DNA from: Spectribacter hydrogenoxidans
Lineage (GTDB): Bacteria > Pseudomonadota > Gammaproteobacteria > Nevskiales > Salinisphaeraceae
Length of the DNA stretch: 64,000 nt
Assembly (NCBI RefSeq): GCF_031846275.1
Contig: NZ_JAVRIB010000005.1
Coordinates: 124,001-188,000 of the forward strand
Reading direction: 5' to 3'
The notes under the pieces were generated by a model, which worked only from the letters and a program-made list of their open reading frames with translations, was not told the origin of the DNA and ran no database searches. Both the position numbers and the translations under genes were made by a program. Below, piece after piece: positions 50,160 to 60,845 of the stretch (positions are counted from its first letter, which is position 1; every line of letters begins with the position of its first letter).

Positions 50160-52268
50160 ATGCAGCAGAAGGCTCATCAATCAACGGCTCCGCCGGCAGC
50201 CGACCCGGCTCCGGCGCTGGACTCGCCGGAACTCTACCTCAACCGCGAGCTGTCGCTGCTGGAGTTCAACGCGCGCGTGCTGGAGCAGGCCCGCGACACC
50301 GAAGTGCCGCTGCTGGAGCGGCTGAAGTTTCTGTGCATTGCCTCCACCAACCTGGACGAGTTCTTCGAGGTACGGGTGGCCGGCGCGGTGCAGAAGGCCG
50401 AGTCCGGCACCACCGCCACCGATGCCGACGCCATCAGCCCGCAGGATCTGCTCAAGGCGATCAGCCTGCGCGCCCACGATCTGGTGGCGGAACAGTATCG
50501 CGTTCTCAACGACGACCTCATCCCGGAACTGGAAACCGCCGGCATCCGCTTCCTGCGCCGCGCCGAGTGGAACGAGCGCCAGCGGGCCTGGCTGGCTGAG
50601 TACTTCGAGGAGGAGCTGCTGCCGGTGATCAGCCCGCTGGGCCTGGACCCGGCGCACCCGTTCCCGCGCATTCTCAACAAGTCGCTGAACTTCATAGTGT
50701 CGCTCGAGGGCAAGGACGCCTTCGGCCGCAACAGCGGCTATGCCATCGTGCAGGCGCCACGCGCCCTGCCGCGGCTGATCCAGCTTCCCGCCGAGGAAAC
50801 CGGCAGCGGCCCCTACGACTTCGTGTTCCTGTCGTCGGTCATCCACGCCCATGTGGGTGACCTGTTCCCCAACATGCAGGCCAAGGGCTGCTACCAGTTC
50901 CGCGTGACCCGCAATTCGGATCTGTTCGTCGACGAAGAGGAGGTCGACGATCTGCTGCGTGCCGTCGAAGGCGAACTGCCCTCCCGCCGTTACGGTGATG
51001 CCGTGCGCCTGGAGGTGGCCCACAACTGCCCGCGCGGCATGGTCGACTACCTGCTCGAGCGCTTCATGCTCGACCGCGGCGATCTCTATCAGGTGGACGG
51101 CCCGGTCAACGTCAACCGGCTGATGGCCATTCTCGACCTGGTCGACCGCCCGGAGCTCAAGTACCCGCCCTATACCCCGCGGCTGGACCCGGAACTCGGC
51201 CCCAACGGCGACCTGTTCGCCGCCGTGCGCCGGCGCGACATCCTGTTGCATCACCCATTCGACGCCTTCCTGCCGGTGATCGACTTCGTGCGCCGGGCGG
51301 CCGGCGACCGCCATGTGCTGGCGATCAAACAGACGCTGTACCGCACCGGGCCGGACTCGGCGGTGGTGGATGCCCTGGTCAACGCCGCCAACGCGGGCAA
51401 GGAAGTCACCGTGGTGGTGGAACTGCGTGCCCGGTTCGACGAGGCCGACAACATCGAGCTGGCCAACCGGCTGCAGGCGGCCGGGGCCCACGTGGTGTAC
51501 GGCGTGGTCGGGTACAAGACCCACGCCAAGATGACGCTGCTGGTGCGGCGCGAGGCCGAGGGCCTGCGCCACTACGTGCATCTGGGCACCGGCAACTACC
51601 ATCCCAAGACCGCCCGTCTGTACACCGACTACGGGCTGTTCTCCTGCGACCCGACCCTGTGCAACGACATCCACGAACTGTTCCTGCAGCTCACCAGCCT
51701 GGGCAAGATCACCGGCCTGGAGCGGGTGCTGGACGCGCCGTTCACCCTGCACCGGGCGATGCTCGACAAGATTGACCGCGAGGCCGCCAACGCCGCCGCC
51801 GGGCGTCCCGCCCGCATGATCATCAAGATGAACGCGCTGGTGGAACCGGAATCCATCCGCGCCCTGTACCGCGCCTCGCAGGCGGGGGTCTCCATCGACC
51901 TGATCATACGCGGCATCTGCTGCCTCAAACCCGGGGTGCCGGGAGTGTCGGACAACATCCGGGTACGCTCCATCGTGGGCCGGTTCCTGGAACACACCCG
52001 GGTGTTCTACTTCGAGAACGGCGGCGAGCCCGAATATTTCCTGTCCAGCGCCGACTGGATGGAGCGCAACTTCTTCCGGCGGGTGGAAACCTGTTTCCCC
52101 GTCGAGTCACCGGAACTGCGCGAGCGGCTGATGCGCGAACTCGAACTGTACCTGGCCGACAACACCCAGGCCTGGCTGCTGCGCGCCGATGGCCGTTACG
52201 AGCATGCCGGTCCGCCCGACGGCGCAACCCCCGTGGCGGCACAGCAACGGCTGATGGAAGGCGCCTGA
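50160..52268 (+). CDS. ppk: Polyphosphate kinase 1
   Basis: A 702-residue Ppk1 that polymerises ATP gamma-phosphates into polyphosphate and can reverse the reaction. The N-terminal domain starts ELYLNRELSLLEFNARVLEQA. The catalytic core includes THAKMTLLVRREAEGL with His455, which is the expected phosphorylated His. Another HKD-like region is VHLGTGNYHPKTARLYTDYGL. Size and motif order match the family. It is probably activated by PhoB under phosphate starvation. dnaG follows after 47 bp with no terminator visible. Confidence 0.97.
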   Translation: MQQKAHQSTAPPAADPAPALDSPELYLNRELSLLEFNARVLEQARDTEVPLLERLKFLCIASTNLDEFFEVRVAGAVQKAESGTTATDADAISPQDLLKAISLRAHDLVAEQYRVLNDDLIPELETAGIRFLRRAEWNERQRAWLAEYFEEELLPVISPLGLDPAHPFPRILNKSLNFIVSLEGKDAFGRNSGYAIVQAPRALPRLIQLPAEETGSGPYDFVFLSSVIHAHVGDLFPNMQAKGCYQFRVTRNSDLFVDEEEVDDLLRAVEGELPSRRYGDAVRLEVAHNCPRGMVDYLLERFMLDRGDLYQVDGPVNVNRLMAILDLVDRPELKYPPYTPRLDPELGPNGDLFAAVRRRDILLHHPFDAFLPVIDFVRRAAGDRHVLAIKQTLYRTGPDSAVVDALVNAANAGKEVTVVVELRARFDEADNIELANRLQAAGAHVVYGVVGYKTHAKMTLLVRREAEGLRHYVHLGTGNYHPKTARLYTDYGLFSCDPTLCNDIHELFLQLTSLGKITGLERVLDAPFTLHRAMLDKIDREAANAAAGRPARMIIKMNALVEPESIRALYRASQAGVSIDLIIRGICCLKPGVPGVSDNIRVRSIVGRFLEHTRVFYFENGGEPEYFLSSADWMERNFFRRVETCFPVESPELRERLMRELELYLADNTQAWLLRADGRYEHAGPPDGATPVAAQQRLMEGA

Positions 52269-52315
52269 CCGACACACGGCGCGCCCGCACCGGCCAGAAG
52301 CCTTAAACTGGCGGC

Positions 52316-54070
52316 ATGGCGCGCATCCCCCAGGGCTTCATCGACGATCTGCTCGCGCGCACCGACATTGTCTCGGTGGTCGAATCCCGCGTGCCGCTGA
52401 AGAAGGCGGGCCGGGAATACCAGGCCTGCTGCCCCTTTCACGACGAGAAAACTCCCTCGTTCACCGTGTCGCCCGCCAAGCAGTTCTACCACTGCTTCGG
52501 TTGCGGGGCCCACGGTACTGCCCTGTCGTTTCTGATGGAGTACGAGCGGCTGGAATTCCGCGAGGCCGTGGAGGCCCTGGCCGGGCAGGCCGGCATGACC
52601 ATCCCGGAGGAAGCCCGCGGCGCCGGTCCCGACGCCGACACCCAGAAACCGCTGTTCGCGGTGCTGGAACAGGCCGGCCGGCTGTACCAGAACCAGCTGC
52701 GCCACAGCCCGGCGGCCATCGACTACCTGAAATCCCGCGGCATCACCGGCGCCACCGCCAAGGCCTTCGGCATCGGCTACGCGCCGGACGGCTGGGACTT
52801 CCTGCGCGGCCAGGTACGCGACCGCCAGGCCGCGATCACCGCCGGGCTGCTGATCGAAAAGGACAACGGCCACGCCTACGACCGCTTCCGCGACCGCATC
52901 ATGTTCCCCATTCGCGACGGCCGCGGCCGGGTGATTGGCTTCGGCGGCCGAGCGCTCGGCGACGATCCGGCCAAGTACCTGAACTCCCCGGAAACCCCGC
53001 TGTTCCACAAGGGCCGTTCGCTCTACGGTCTGTTCGAGGCCCGCCAGGCACTGCGGGAGATTCCCCGCATGCTGCTGGTGGAAGGCTACATGGACGTGGT
53101 GGCCCTGGCCCAGCACGGGTTCGCCAACGCGGTGGCCACGCTGGGTACCGCTACTACTGCCGAGCACCTGAACGCGCTGTTCCGCGCCACCGATGAAGTG
53201 GTGTTCTGCTTCGATGGCGACCGCGCCGGCCGCGACGCCGCCTGGCGGGCGCTGGACAACGCCCTGCCGGTGATGCGGGGCACCCGGCGCGCGCGTTTCC
53301 TGTTCCTGCCCGAGGGCGAGGACCCGGATTCGCTGGTGCGGCAGACCGACGGGACGGCCGAGCTGACTCGGCTTATAGACGCCAGCCGCTCGGCCTCGCA
53401 GGTGTTGCTGGACGGCCTCACCCAGGGCCTGGACATGAAGGACGCCGACGGGCGCTCGCGGCTGGTGGAAAAGGCGCGCCCGTTCGTCACCAAGCTGCCG
53501 CCGGAAGCATTCAAGGCCAATCTGATCCGCGAAATCGCCCGCCGCAGCGGCCTGCCGGCCGAGGACCTCGACCGGCTCTATCGTGAGGGCGCCGCCGCCG
53601 GGGGCCGGCGGGCACCGGCCGAGCAGCGCCAGCGACCGGTGAAGTTCACCCCGGTACGCCGCGCTCTGCAACTGCTCATGAACGACCCCCGGCTGGCCGA
53701 TAAACTGCCTATCGACATCGCTGCCCTGACGCAGAGCGGGGTGGCCGGCGCGGACCTTCTCGCTGATGGCATTGAATTTTTTCGCGCCAGCCCCCATCTC
53801 CCCGCTGCGGCGTGGCTGGAACACTGGCGGGACCACGAGGCAGGCGATGCGCTTCAGCGTCTTGCGGCGGAAACGCCGCGCGGCGAGCCCGACGATCTGG
53901 CGCGCGAGTTCCGCGAATGCGTGGCACGCGCGCTCGAAGGCGAAAAGCAACACGAGCGCGAGCGGTTCCAGGCACTCATGACCAAGCAGCAGGCCACGTC
54001 CCTGACACCCGACGAAGCCGCCGAAGCCCAGGCGCTGCTGGAACGGCTCCGGCGCGGGCCGCAAGCATAG
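52316..54070 (+). CDS. dnaG: DNA primase
   Basis: A 584-residue primase that makes RNA primers for DNA replication. The zinc finger has ligands Cys39, His42, Cys60 and Cys63 (CCPFHDEKTPS and YHCFGCG). The TOPRIM domain contains LLVEGYMDVVAL and FCFDGDRAGRDA. The C-terminal region, which binds the DnaB helicase, is present. It is followed closely by rpoD, the classic macromolecular synthesis operon order. However, rpsU is not upstream; ppk occupies that place. Confidence 0.97.
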   Translation: MARIPQGFIDDLLARTDIVSVVESRVPLKKAGREYQACCPFHDEKTPSFTVSPAKQFYHCFGCGAHGTALSFLMEYERLEFREAVEALAGQAGMTIPEEARGAGPDADTQKPLFAVLEQAGRLYQNQLRHSPAAIDYLKSRGITGATAKAFGIGYAPDGWDFLRGQVRDRQAAITAGLLIEKDNGHAYDRFRDRIMFPIRDGRGRVIGFGGRALGDDPAKYLNSPETPLFHKGRSLYGLFEARQALREIPRMLLVEGYMDVVALAQHGFANAVATLGTATTAEHLNALFRATDEVVFCFDGDRAGRDAAWRALDNALPVMRGTRRARFLFLPEGEDPDSLVRQTDGTAELTRLIDASRSASQVLLDGLTQGLDMKDADGRSRLVEKARPFVTKLPPEAFKANLIREIARRSGLPAEDLDRLYREGAAAGGRRAPAEQRQRPVKFTPVRRALQLLMNDPRLADKLPIDIAALTQSGVAGADLLADGIEFFRASPHLPAAAWLEHWRDHEAGDALQRLAAETPRGEPDDLAREFRECVARALEGEKQHERERFQALMTKQQATSLTPDEAAEAQALLERLRRGPQA

Positions 54071-54150
54071 CGCCGGCAAGGCCGGTCCGATACAATGTCC
54101 GGTTCTTTGGCAGCGGCGTCCGGGCGCACCTCCCCACCAAGCAGGCGAGC

Positions 54151-55962
<1,812 letters not shown>

Positions 55963-55992
55963 GCCAGCAACGGCCGCCCGGGCACCCGCATC

Positions 55993-56949
55993 GTGCACCA
56001 GGCTGCCGGGTGGTCCGACGAATACCGACGACACGCCGCCGGCCTGCTGGTCGGCGGCGTTGTCGCGCTGGGGACCGCTGGTTGCGGCAGCGCGGACGAC
56101 ACCGCAGCGATCAGCCCGCTCAACGACCACATCGTGTTCGAGAGCAACCGCGACGACGACAATGGCCCCGGCCACCAGGAGCTGTACCTGATCCGCCCGG
56201 ACGGCACCGGCCTGGTCCGCCTGACCACTACCGACGAGGACGAGGCCGACCCGGCGATTTCCCCGGATGGCCGGCATATCGCCTACACCCGGCGACCGGT
56301 GGGCGGCGACATCTATCTGATGCGGGCCGACGGCAGCGGGGCCCGGCCGTTGACCACCTATGCCGGCAGTGATTTCCGCCCGGCCTGGTCGCCGGACGGG
56401 CGGCGCCTGGTATTCGCCTCGGAACGATCCGGCCGCGACGAATTGTTCGTGATCGACGTCGACGGCCAGAACCGGCGGCGATTGACCACGCGGCCCGATT
56501 CCAACGACTGGCCCAGCGCCGGCGCCTTCGCGCCCGACGGCGAACGGGTGGTGTTCGAAAGCTGGGACCGGCAGCACGAGTTCGCCGCCCTCTACACCAT
56601 CCCGCTGGCGGGCGGCGACGCCACGCGATTGCCGGTCGACCTGCCCATCGCCCGGGCTGCGGCCTGGTCGCCGGATGGCAACCGCATCGCCTTCGTGGGG
56701 TCACGGTCGCGCGTGACCGGCCACGGGCTGTACGTCCTCACGCTGGATACCGGCAACCTGCAACAGCTGACCGGCCTGAACTTCGCCGCCACCGCCCCGG
56801 CCTGGTCCCCGGATGGGCAGCAACTGGTGTTCGAGAACTTCCGCAACGGCAACAACGCGCTGTTCCGGATCCACGCCGACGGCACCGGCCTGACCGAGAT
56901 CAGCCCGGAGGACGGCGGCTCACCCCACTGGAGCCCGGCCAGCCGCTGA
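55993..56949 (+). CDS. PD40/TolB-like beta-propeller lipoprotein
   Basis: A 318-residue protein with a lipoprotein signal (LLVGGVVALGTAGC) and about six PD40 repeats of the form AWSPDGxxLVFxS and DIYLMRADGSG, giving a TolB-like propeller. It should sit in the periplasm attached to a membrane. It is not tolB itself, because no tol-pal genes are adjacent and TolB is not a lipoprotein. The GTG start follows rpoD by 30 bp. Its role is unknown; a binding scaffold is plausible. Confidence 0.8.
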   Translation: MHQAAGWSDEYRRHAAGLLVGGVVALGTAGCGSADDTAAISPLNDHIVFESNRDDDNGPGHQELYLIRPDGTGLVRLTTTDEDEADPAISPDGRHIAYTRRPVGGDIYLMRADGSGARPLTTYAGSDFRPAWSPDGRRLVFASERSGRDELFVIDVDGQNRRRLTTRPDSNDWPSAGAFAPDGERVVFESWDRQHEFAALYTIPLAGGDATRLPVDLPIARAAAWSPDGNRIAFVGSRSRVTGHGLYVLTLDTGNLQQLTGLNFAATAPAWSPDGQQLVFENFRNGNNALFRIHADGTGLTEISPEDGGSPHWSPASR

Positions 56950-56955
56950 GCCGGA

Positions 56956-58272
56956 TCAGGTGGCGGCCGGGTTTTCCAGGAGCATCGCCGCGCCGAGTCC
57001 GCCACCAGCACAGGTGGCGATTACGGCATAGCGCTCGCCGCTGGCCCGGATCCGGCGGATCGCCGTGGCAATCAACCGGCCGCCGGTGGCGGCAAACGGG
57101 TTGCCCAGCGCCAGCGAACCACCATGGATATTGAGCTTGTCCAGCGGGATTTCGCCTATCGGCGCGGCCAGGTCCGCCACCGTCTGCGCGTAATCGGCAT
57201 CCGCCAGCCCGGCCTGATTGGCCAGAATCTGGACGGCGAAGGCCTCGTGTACCTCGAATGCGGCGATGTCCGCCGGCGTCAGCCCCTGGCGCCGCAGCAG
57301 CCGCGGGATGGCCACCGCCGGCCCCATGAGCATCTCGCTGGCCATGTCGGCCACCCCGGTGAATTCGTAATCCCGCACGATCGCGCGGGCGGTCAGGCCG
57401 CGGCGGTCAGCCGCCCCGGCGCTGGCCAGCAGCAAGGCGGTGGCACCATCGGTCAGTCCCGAGGCATTGCCGGCGGTGATGATGCCGTTTGCCGGATCGA
57501 ACGCCGGCTTGAGCCGGGCCAGCCGGTCGACGCTGGTATCCGCCCGAATGCCGTCGTCTTGGGTCACCATGCGCCCGTCCGGTGCCTCGACCGGCACCAC
57601 TTCCTCGTCGAACCAGCCGGCGTCCCATGCCGCGGCAGCCCGGTGGTGGCTGCGCTCGGCATAAGTGTCCGCGGCCTCGCGGGTCACACCGAAACGCCCG
57701 GCCATGGCCTCGCAGGCCGCACCCATGGTCAGGCCGGTGGTCAGATCCTTGCTGGACGGCACTTCCGGGATCAGGTCCCAGGGACGCAGACCGGCCACGA
57801 TCCGCAGGCGATCGCGGGTGGTCCGGGCGGCCCCCAGTTTCACCGCCCGCTTGCGCACGTTGCGCGACATGCGGATCGGAAGGTCCGAGAAGTTCTCGGT
57901 GCCGCCGCCCACCGCAAAATCGAGCCGGCCCAGGGCGATCATGTCGCACAGCCCGGCCACGCTGGCCTCCGGCGAAATACCCGCCATCGACACCGTGGAC
58001 GCCGGCGTCAGGCTGGGATACCCGGCGGTCAGCATCGCCTCGCGTGCCACGTTGGTGGCTTCCACGTCCTGCACCACGCAGCCCAGCGTCACCATGCCGA
58101 TGTCGCCGGCCGCCAGCCCGGTCCGGGCCAGCACCGCCCGCAGTGGCACCGCCCCCAGTTCAAAGTTGCGCAGCTCGGCATAGGCGCCGCCGGAATGGAC
58201 GAACGGCGTGCGCACCGCATCCACTACCACCGGCAGCCGATCCTCGGAAATCGCGGTCCAGGCAACGCTCAT
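56956..58272 (-). CDS. FadI-family thiolase homologue lacking catalytic Cys and His
   Basis: A 438-residue protein of the FadI/TFP-beta thiolase type. The N-terminal lobe, the HEAFA motif (VHEAFAVQIL, near 341-350) and the second Cys (Cys421 in CAGGGLGAAMLLE) are conserved. But the nucleophile Cys of the TVxMACIS motif is Gly98 (STVSMAGIS), and the catalytic His of the GHPFAATG motif is Asn391 (ALGNPFAATG). Normal thiolysis is therefore not expected. It may be inactive, or a thiolase-fold enzyme with different chemistry, such as the retro-aldolases that partner MaoC hydratases. It overlaps the MaoC gene by 4 nt, so the two are made together. Confidence 0.85.
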   Translation of the reverse strand: MSVAWTAISEDRLPVVVDAVRTPFVHSGGAYAELRNFELGAVPLRAVLARTGLAAGDIGMVTLGCVVQDVEATNVAREAMLTAGYPSLTPASTVSMAGISPEASVAGLCDMIALGRLDFAVGGGTENFSDLPIRMSRNVRKRAVKLGAARTTRDRLRIVAGLRPWDLIPEVPSSKDLTTGLTMGAACEAMAGRFGVTREAADTYAERSHHRAAAAWDAGWFDEEVVPVEAPDGRMVTQDDGIRADTSVDRLARLKPAFDPANGIITAGNASGLTDGATALLLASAGAADRRGLTARAIVRDYEFTGVADMASEMLMGPAVAIPRLLRRQGLTPADIAAFEVHEAFAVQILANQAGLADADYAQTVADLAAPIGEIPLDKLNIHGGSLALGNPFAATGGRLIATAIRRIRASGERYAVIATCAGGGLGAAMLLENPAAT

Positions 58273-59177
58273 GCCGATGCTCCCGTCAGCGTCTCGTTGA
58301 GGTGCCCGGCCAGGTGCAGCTTGCCATCCACCCCGATCAACCGGATTGCCCGGCGGCCGTCGGCCTCGGGTTCGCTTGCTACCTGCACTGCCAGATCGGC
58401 GGAAGGCAACGGCACCGGCTTCACGTAGCGGGCCTCGAACACGGCGACGTCGATGCCGGCATTGCGGATGGTCTCGTAAGTGCGGGCCAGAATCCCGAAG
58501 CCGTGCAGGATGCAGCTGCGATAACGGGTGCGGCGCCCCACGGGGGTAAGCGTGTGCAGCGGATTGAAATCACCGGTAAGCAGAGCGAAATTCAGCCCGT
58601 CCGACGCCTCGGCCGACCAGTGACCGACGGTGTCGAATGCGGGTTCCGGGTCGCTTGGCCTGTCCGCCCGGCGCGGGCCGGGCTGGCGGCGGGGGACCGC
58701 CGCCACCACCTCGATTTCCTGGGCCCGCGGCGTGCTGCGGGTCCCGGCCTCGAGCTGCGAGGCGATGCGTATCCGTCGGCCGTCATCGCTGACATCAGTC
58801 AGGCGGCCGCGCACCTGAATCGGTTCATCCGCCGGCATCAGCACCCGAGTCTCGATCCGGCAGCCCTGGTTCACCGCCGCCAGCAGATTGTACGGCGCCC
58901 GGCCGGTCAGCTCGGAGACCAGCCCCAGCCCCCAGTAGGAAAAGAAATGCGGCGGCAGCACCCCGTTATAGCGATCCGGCGGCGCGCCTGCCCAAGCCGC
59001 GTAGGCCTCGATCAACGCCGAGGGAAACGGACCCATCCGGCGCGTTACCGGAGCGCTGGGGGTATCCACCTGGCCGCCACCCAGTCGTGGCAGAGCGGAT
59101 CGGAGACCGGCACCGAACATGCCGACGATATTGGGCGCCTGATGGCGCACGAAGGTCCAGGGAACGGTCACGCTCAT
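58269..59177 (-). CDS. MaoC-family enoyl-CoA hydratase-like protein
   Basis: A 302-residue hot-dog protein. The hydratase motif is LTGDFNPLHT with the catalytic Asp and His, near residue 210, as in R-specific enoyl-CoA hydratases (MaoC/PhaJ). The N-terminal half is probably a second, degenerate hot-dog fold. The start MSVTVPW is used because the upstream part of the frame has no ribosome site. The gene is directly coupled to the degenerate thiolase (ATGA overlap). Hydration of an unsaturated acyl-CoA is inferred. Confidence 0.85.
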   Translation of the reverse strand: MSVTVPWTFVRHQAPNIVGMFGAGLRSALPRLGGGQVDTPSAPVTRRMGPFPSALIEAYAAWAGAPPDRYNGVLPPHFFSYWGLGLVSELTGRAPYNLLAAVNQGCRIETRVLMPADEPIQVRGRLTDVSDDGRRIRIASQLEAGTRSTPRAQEIEVVAAVPRRQPGPRRADRPSDPEPAFDTVGHWSAEASDGLNFALLTGDFNPLHTLTPVGRRTRYRSCILHGFGILARTYETIRNAGIDVAVFEARYVKPVPLPSADLAVQVASEPEADGRRAIRLIGVDGKLHLAGHLNETLTGASA

Positions 59178-59328
59178 GATTGGCAATGTCTCGGCGTTGT
59201 GAGTCGGGTCCGCCGGCACTCGGCCCGGATGCGGGCGCGAGATTATGCTTGATCCTGCCGGGTCGACCAATGCCGGCCAGGCTACGAGCGGCGATAGCCG
59301 GCGGGTTACAATCGCGAGCCACGGCGAC

Positions 59329-59405
59329 GGGCCTATAGCTCAATTGGTCAGAGCAGCAGACTCATAATCTGTTGGTTCCAGGTTCAAGTCCTGGTGGGCC
59401 CACCA
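59329..59405 (+). tRNA. tRNA with CAU anticodon, probably tRNA-Ile2 (lysidine type)
   Basis: A 77-nt cloverleaf with encoded CCA end. The acceptor arms GGGCCTA and TGGGCCC pair, with a T-G wobble at one position. The T-arm reads GGTTCAAGTCC and the anticodon CAT is at 59363-59365. The C4-G69 and C5-G68 pairs favour a TilS-modified tRNA-Ile(CAU) rather than elongator Met, but sequence alone cannot decide. It stands between divergent and convergent genes as a single tRNA. Confidence 0.92.
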
Positions 59406-59414
59406 AATCCGCTC

Positions 59415-60104
59415 TCAGCGGCCAAGCCGGTCGTCGGACACATCCGACGGCGGGCTGATGAGGGCAATCGTGGCCTGCAAAAGCGCCTGCAGCCGCTTCG
59501 GCGCGAATCGCTCGGGCTCGACCGGCAGCATCATCATCCACCCGTCGCTGATGGCGCTGAGCTGATCGGCAATAAGGTCGGCGGGGATATCGCCGCGGAT
59601 CACGCCCTCGTCTTGGCCTCGCTCCAGAATCGTGGTCAGTACCTCGCGAAGCTTGGCGTAGCGCCGCTCGATGATGGCCGCGAAGGCGGGCTCGTGCCGC
59701 GCGTGGGCCAGCAACTGGAATATCACGGGCCAGAAATCCGAGTCGGCGCTCGTGCGGTTCAGCCACTGGTTGAGAATCGTCTTGACGTCGGCGGGATCTC
59801 GGCTGGTCTCCAGGAAGGCATCGAACTCGTCGAATACGCTCTCTACGACTGCGGTGAACATCGCCTCCTTGTTGGCGAAGTAGTAGGTCACGGCGCCGGT
59901 CGTGTGTCCCGCGTGTTGCGCCACCTTGCGCAGCGACGCGCCGGCATATCCTTCCCTCGCAATCACCGCGGTAGCCGCCTTCAGTAGTTCGGCCCGCTTG
60001 GCCTTGTGGTCGCCCGCGGGCCGCCCCCGCCGCGGGGCCAGCCGTGCGGCGCCTTCCTCGGCTTTTTGCGGCACGCGCCTGACGCTACCGGAATCATTAC
60101 TCAT
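59415..60104 (-). CDS. TetR-family regulator (BetI-like)
   Basis: A 229-residue TetR regulator with an N-terminal basic extension (RRGRPAGDHKAKR), then the helix-turn-helix GYAGASLRKVAQHAGHTTGAVTYYF. The C-terminal domain is of the TetR_C/BetI kind. It converges on the tRNA gene with 9 bp between. It lies at the end of an amine-oxidation gene group and may control it, but no operator is visible here. Confidence 0.88.
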   Translation of the reverse strand: MSNDSGSVRRVPQKAEEGAARLAPRRGRPAGDHKAKRAELLKAATAVIAREGYAGASLRKVAQHAGHTTGAVTYYFANKEAMFTAVVESVFDEFDAFLETSRDPADVKTILNQWLNRTSADSDFWPVIFQLLAHARHEPAFAAIIERRYAKLREVLTTILERGQDEGVIRGDIPADLIADQLSAISDGWMMMLPVEPERFAPKRLQALLQATIALISPPSDVSDDRLGR

Positions 60105-60110
60105 GCTTGC

Positions 60111-60845
60111 TTACGCCATGCGTTCCGCGACTATCTTATTCCGCAACAGAGCAATGCCGAAGAGCGCGATCAGCAGCACCTGCATCGGCAGCACGACCAG
60201 CAGGCCTAGCTGGGCAAGGCGATCCGCGCCGATGAACATCAGGGCGGCATAGAGCGCGTAGGCGATCCCCAGCAGAACCAGCGCTGCCCCGAGCCTTGCG
60301 CCCTGGCTGTGCAGCGCCATGCCGGTCACCACCGCCCAGAAGCCCAGCGTCGGCCCTTCCATGATCCACAGGCCGTGCTGCGACCCCTGGATGGCGGTCA
60401 CCCACGCCGCCCCGGCCGCGTGCTTGGCGGTCCCGTCACCGATTGAGTACAGCTCGGCAAGCGGCGCCAGCACGGCAATTGGCAGCATGGCGCCCGCGAT
60501 CCCGAGCAGGGTCGAGATCACGAGAAACAGGATGCCGATGTCGAGCGCGATACCGCCCGCGGCGCGCAGGCATCGCCACAGGTAGACGCCCAGCGCCAGC
60601 AGCGGCAGATAGAAGCCGAAGCAGTCCGCGATCATCGAAAGCCGGAACAGCGCGGCATCGCCGGACGACAGCGTCAGCGCGAAGGCGGGATCGAACATCA
60701 GGCGCAGATCGAAGCCGGTAACGACGAGGTAGGCCAGCAGGCAAACACTGCCCATAACCGCGCCGACGATCGCGAAGCACCCGGCCAGCACGCGGCCTTC
60801 GTCGTGGTTGTGCTCAGGCGAGTCCAAGACGCCGCCTCCGAGCAA
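60111..60845 (-). CDS. Integral membrane protein of unknown function
   Basis: A 244-residue protein with six or seven predicted helices, for example FAIVGAVMGSVCLLAYLVV and LDIGILFLVISTLLGIAGA. It has the feel of DUF4386-like membrane proteins, but I cannot name it. The start overlaps the FAD oxidase gene by 32 nt, so either the true start is an internal codon or the two genes are tightly coupled. It is separated from the TetR gene by 6 bp. Confidence 0.6.
   Translation of the reverse strand: MLGGGVLDSPEHNHDEGRVLAGCFAIVGAVMGSVCLLAYLVVTGFDLRLMFDPAFALTLSSGDAALFRLSMIADCFGFYLPLLALGVYLWRCLRAAGGIALDIGILFLVISTLLGIAGAMLPIAVLAPLAELYSIGDGTAKHAAGAAWVTAIQGSQHGLWIMEGPTLGFWAVVTGMALHSQGARLGAALVLLGIAYALYAALMFIGADRLAQLGLLVVLPMQVLLIALFGIALLRNKIVAERMA

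Noticed and set aside
53812..54150. Upstream extension of the rpoD frame into dnaG
   Set aside because: The classic sigma region 1.1 starts at the ATG at 54151, and the extension mirrors dnaG in another frame.
55993..56949. PD40 lipoprotein as tolB
   Set aside because: It carries a lipobox and no tol-pal genes are adjacent, unlike true tolB.
59329..59405. Elongator tRNA-Met as identity of the CAU tRNA
   Set aside because: Not excluded, but the C4-G69 and C5-G68 pairs fit tRNA-Ile2 better than elongator Met.
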